Below are positions 7,202-9,418 of a stretch of 9,418 nt of DNA, piece by piece. This DNA is from Spirochaetia bacterium (GTDB taxonomy: Bacteria; Spirochaetota; Spirochaetia; Treponematales; Breznakiellaceae): assembly GCA_025997495.1 (NCBI GenBank), contig BNUR01000117.1:1-9418 (forward strand), read 5' to 3'. A model generated the notes under the pieces. The model did not search any database. It was not told the origin of the DNA and was given only the letters and a program-made list of their open reading frames with translations. Positions within the stretch are counted from its first letter, which is position 1. Each line of letters begins with the position of its first letter. A program made the translations under genes and the position numbers.

Positions 7202-7219
7202 GTGCGGCCTCTGCCGCAC
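7202..7219 (-). repeat. Perfect GC-rich stem-loop just before the second permease gene
   Basis: On the minus strand GTGCGGC-AGAG-GCCGCAC forms a perfect 7-bp stem with a 4-nt loop. It ends 6 nt before the AGAGG ribosome binding site of the gene starting at 7184. No U-run follows, so it is not an intrinsic terminator. Its position suits mRNA stabilisation, an RNase processing boundary, or tuning of translation of the second permease. Confidence 0.55.
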
Positions 7220-7231
7220 AATTAAATCGAA

Positions 7232-7248
7232 GTGAAACAAAGTTTCAC
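7232..7248 (-). repeat. Perfect stem-loop GTGAAAC-N3-GTTTCAC after the first permease gene
   Basis: GTGAAAC (7232-7238) and GTTTCAC (7242-7248) form a perfect 7-bp stem with a 3-nt loop, starting 6 nt after the stop of the LplB-like gene. The RNA downstream (UUCGAUUUAAUU) is only moderately U-rich, so it is at best a weak or partial terminator. Because it is symmetric, it could also be a DNA operator. Confidence 0.5.
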
Positions 7249-7254
7249 ACACTC

Positions 7255-8190
7255 CTACCAAATACCGCGTTCGCCGGTTTTTTTTGCGATTGCATTAGCG
7301 GCGATGAGGAATATTACGCAGATAACCGATTGAAACAGGCCGATGGCCGCGGTATAGGAAAACTGGCTTGACCGGATACCGACCCGGTACACCAGGGTAC
7401 TGATAACATCCGCCACCTGCATTACGGTGGGATTCGCCAGGGTATAGGGCCGGTCAAATTCACTGCCCAGGATGCGGCCCAGGTTCATGATAAGGAGCAC
7501 CACGATGGTGGGCCGTATCCCCGGCAGGGTTACGTTCCAGATCTTGCGCAGCCGCCCGGCGCCGTCCACTTCGGCGGCTTCATAAATCTCCGGATTGATC
7601 CCCGTGATGGCCGCAAGGTAAATGATGGTACCCCAGCCCATCTCCTTCCACACCCCCAGGCCGATGTAGGTCGCTATCCACCCTCCCTTGTTCATCAAAA
7701 AGTTGACGGGGCCGATGCCAAGCTTGCCCAGCATAATATTAACAACCCCGCCTGATGGAGCGAGAAGCTGTGAGGCGATACCGCTGATAATAATCCAGGA
7801 GAGAAAGTGGGGAAGGTATATCAGTGTCTGGGTCATTTTTTTAAAGGGCTTGGAACGCAGTTCGTTCAACAAAATTGCCAGGATAATCGGCGCGGGAAAC
7901 CCGAAGATCAGATCCAAAAAATTCAACATCAGGGTATTCCGCAGCACATTGTAAAAATCCCGGGAATGAAACGCCTGGTCGAACCATTTCCAACCGACCC
8001 AGGGTGAATCCCACACCCCCCGGAAGATGTTGTAATCCTTGAAGGCGATAGCAATGTTGAGCATAGGCACATACTTAAAAACCATAAAAAAAGCCATGGG
8101 AAGCAGCAGCATAACGTAGAGCATCCAGGTGCGCTGGAAATAATGACTTTTTGTACCTAAACGCCCTGTTCCGGTTTCTTTATAAGCCAT
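7255..8190 (-). CDS. lplB: ABC sugar transporter permease, LplB type
   Basis: A 311-residue inner-membrane permease of the CUT1 group, LplB-like (MalF-position subunit). Hydrophobic segments are visible at about 22-42, 86-108, 120-142, 172-195, 226-240 and 280-300. KYVPMLNIAIAFKDYN (39-54) is typical of LplB proteins. The EAA loop reads EAAEVDGAG (204-212), with P223 in TLPGIRP. It forms the translocation pore with the YtcP-type permease. Paenibacillus and Geobacillus aldouronate systems use the same type of permease pair next to aguA, which supports import of glucuronosyl-xylooligosaccharides. The ATG has GAGG 5 nt upstream. The nearest possible promoter is in the 101-nt gap upstream. A run of eight A on the coding strand (7278-7285) lies near the 3' end. 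No solute-binding protein gene precedes it here, which is unusual for LplB genes. Confidence 0.92.
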   Translation of the reverse strand: MAYKETGTGRLGTKSHYFQRTWMLYVMLLLPMAFFMVFKYVPMLNIAIAFKDYNIFRGVWDSPWVGWKWFDQAFHSRDFYNVLRNTLMLNFLDLIFGFPAPIILAILLNELRSKPFKKMTQTLIYLPHFLSWIIISGIASQLLAPSGGVVNIMLGKLGIGPVNFLMNKGGWIATYIGLGVWKEMGWGTIIYLAAITGINPEIYEAAEVDGAGRLRKIWNVTLPGIRPTIVVLLIMNLGRILGSEFDRPYTLANPTVMQVADVISTLVYRVGIRSSQFSYTAAIGLFQSVICVIFLIAANAIAKKTGERGIW

Positions 8191-8195
8191 GAAAA

Positions 8196-8199
8196 CCTC
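8196..8199 (-). promoter_or_regulatory. Ribosome binding site of the LplB-type permease
   Basis: GAGG within AAGTGAGG lies 5 nt before the ATG at 8190 and fixes that start. It follows directly from the short leader expected from the promoter candidate at 8228-8255. Confidence 0.55.
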
Positions 8200-8227
8200 A
8201 CTTTTAAAATTTTTGGATAACCCCGCT

Positions 8228-8255
8228 ATGATATCACCCTCTACCGTTATCGCAA
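8228..8255 (-). promoter_or_regulatory. Candidate sigma70-type promoter upstream of the permease genes
   Basis: In the 101-nt gap after the alpha-glucuronidase stop, the minus strand has TTGCGA (8250-8255) and TATCAT (8228-8233) separated by 16 nt. Each is a four-of-six match to the -35 and -10 consensus. Transcription from it would start near 8221 and give a leader of about 30 nt. No terminator hairpin was found after the GH67 gene, so read-through from upstream is also likely. If real, this promoter would let the transporter and xylanase genes be expressed apart from aguA. Confidence 0.4.
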
Positions 8256-8291
8256 TGGAAAAAATATAGACACTTGGTAAAAATTCAAGAT

Positions 8292-9418
8292 TTAATCATA
8301 TATTGTCCGGCCCTTTTTGTCATCCACCCCGGTTTTTCGCCGGAAGTAGGTGTTTATCTGATCCCGCCATTCCCGTGCGTTTACCAACTGCCTTTCCATT
8401 CTGGCAAGCACACCATCATAAACCCCGCCGGCAATACGGCCCTGTAAACCCTTCCAGGCGGCTATCATTTTTTCCACCTCCTCATATCCCTCAAAGTGGG
8501 TATCGTAGATATTCTGTAACAGGGTTTCTCCGTTTTTCATACGGTAATCGTAGCGGAGCCGATGAAAAAACAGGATGACATTTTCCGGGCATAGCGCGGG
8601 ATCCGAAAAAATCCGCGCATTTTGTTCCGAATACTGTTCCGCGTACCCCGTCCCTGCGGCAGTCCGGGCTATACCGAGGCCATGTAAATCCGCCCGGTGG
8701 TAGGTGCCCCACCGGTCAAATTCATAACCTTCAATATTTGGCCCGTAATGGGTATGGGGGGTCACCATAAAGCAAACCCCGAAGGGGGCATTGTACTTCG
8801 CATAGGTGTGATAGGATTTTAAAAGAATATCCGTTACCGTTTCCGCAGTAATCCTGTCGCCAAAACTGAGGGCGCTCCATTCACGGGCAATTTCTTCCGC
8901 ACCCAGATCGGGGTTCCAGGCCATGCGGCCAAAGCCGTAAAAGTTTGCCTGCGCCAGGGTATGCCCGGTCCAGTTCATATCCAGACCCACATTTCCCACC
9001 GCCGCAATCCCCTCCATGGTATTGGACAGCAATTCTTTTATGGTTGATGTCGGGCCGCGGCGGGTATCAAAATTCATAAGCCCCTCCCATAAGGAGGGCA
9101 GGTAACACAGATCGATTTGATGGCCGGTGTACTCCTGGGTAATTTGCAGTTCCAGCATATACCGTGTTTTTTTAAGTGCCCCGAAAAGGGGGGACACCGG
9201 TTCCTGCACCTGAAAATCGTAGGGGCCGTACTTAATTTGCAGAATAACATTATCCGCAAAGGCGCCGTCCAGCGGCTGGAAATAATCGTAGGCCGCCCGC
9301 GCGCGATCCGCCTTTGTATCCCGCCAATCCTGTTTGCAGTTATACACAAAGCAGCGCCAGATAAGTTCCCCCCCCTGTGGGTTCAGTGCCGCCGCCAACA
9401 GGTTTGCCCCCTCCGCCT
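8292..9418 (-). CDS. aguA: GH67 alpha-glucuronidase, C-terminal part (5' end beyond the window)
   Basis: The open frame runs unbroken to the right window edge, so 374 residues are visible, roughly the last half of a family enzyme of about 680-700. It removes (4-O-methyl-)D-glucuronic acid from the non-reducing-end xylose of short xylo-oligosaccharides. Numbering from the TTG codon at 9398, D61 in GPYDFQ and E89 in QITQEY are 28 residues apart. This is the spacing of the two catalytic carboxylates D365 and E393 of Cellvibrio GlcA67A. The acid glutamate expected farther upstream is outside the window. ELIWRCFVYN, TMEGIAAVGNVGLDMNWTGH and EGYEFDRWGTYHRAD are family-typical. That TTG codon is internal, since AEGANL precedes it in frame in a way that fits the family, so it is not a start. 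Export cannot be judged, but GH67 enzymes are usually intracellular. A run of eight G on the coding strand occurs at 9368-9375. The frame is intact across it. Confidence 0.95.
   Translation of the reverse strand, partial: AEGANLLAAALNPQGGELIWRCFVYNCKQDWRDTKADRARAAYDYFQPLDGAFADNVILQIKYGPYDFQVQEPVSPLFGALKKTRYMLELQITQEYTGHQIDLCYLPSLWEGLMNFDTRRGPTSTIKELLSNTMEGIAAVGNVGLDMNWTGHTLAQANFYGFGRMAWNPDLGAEEIAREWSALSFGDRITAETVTDILLKSYHTYAKYNAPFGVCFMVTPHTHYGPNIEGYEFDRWGTYHRADLHGLGIARTAAGTGYAEQYSEQNARIFSDPALCPENVILFFHRLRYDYRMKNGETLLQNIYDTHFEGYEEVEKMIAAWKGLQGRIAGGVYDGVLARMERQLVNAREWRDQINTYFRRKTGVDDKKGRTIYD

Noticed and set aside
7278..7285. Run of eight A on the coding strand of the LplB-type gene as a programmed slippage site
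   Set aside because: It lies about ten codons from the stop, no downstream stem specific to it or alternative long frame was found, and such AAA-AAA lysine runs are common by chance.
8244..8264. Loose symmetry CC-TT...AA-GG around 8248-8262 as an operator
   Set aside because: Only about half of the positions are symmetric, which is too weak to support a regulator site.

Overview
All seven genes read leftward (minus strand), so the biological order runs from right to left. GC content looks moderate, and every complete gene has a purine-rich Shine-Dalgarno site. The gene families, mid-range GC and an intergenic palindromic repeat would suit a plant-fibre-degrading spirochaete (for example a gut Treponema) or a Paenibacillus-like Firmicute. 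The window holds no phylogenetic marker, so this placement is only a guess.

The window is a compact glucuronoxylan-utilisation operon. From upstream to downstream it holds: the 3' half of a GH67 alpha-glucuronidase (8292-9418, cut by the window edge); a 101-nt gap with a plausible sigma70-type promoter; two ABC sugar-transporter permeases of the LplB and YtcP type (7255-8190 and 6309-7184), separated by 70 nt with two perfect stem-loops; a secreted GH10 endo-xylanase with a C-terminal CBM9 module (4621-6303); a cytoplasmic GH3 beta-xylosidase (2503-4599); and two different Gfo/Idh/MocA NAD(P)-dependent oxidoreductases (1340-2506 and 232-1323). Spacing from the second permease onward is 5, 21, -4 and 16 nt, so these genes very probably share one transcript. 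The operon ends in a 231-nt non-coding stretch with a large imperfect palindrome built from four CACGGAC heptamers, a 14-bp perfect palindrome and a G-rich strand.

The inferred pathway is as follows. The exported xylanase cuts glucuronoxylan outside the cell. The permease pair imports (methyl)glucuronosyl-xylooligosaccharides. GH67 removes the uronic acid and GH3 trims the xylo-oligosaccharides to xylose. This resembles the known aldouronate systems of Paenibacillus (lplA/lplB/ytcP/aguA/xynA2) and Geobacillus (AguEFG with AguA). What that model does not explain is the pair of oxidoreductases at the end, which may add an oxidative step acting on the sugars released. The solute-binding protein and the ATPase that the transporter needs are not in the window.
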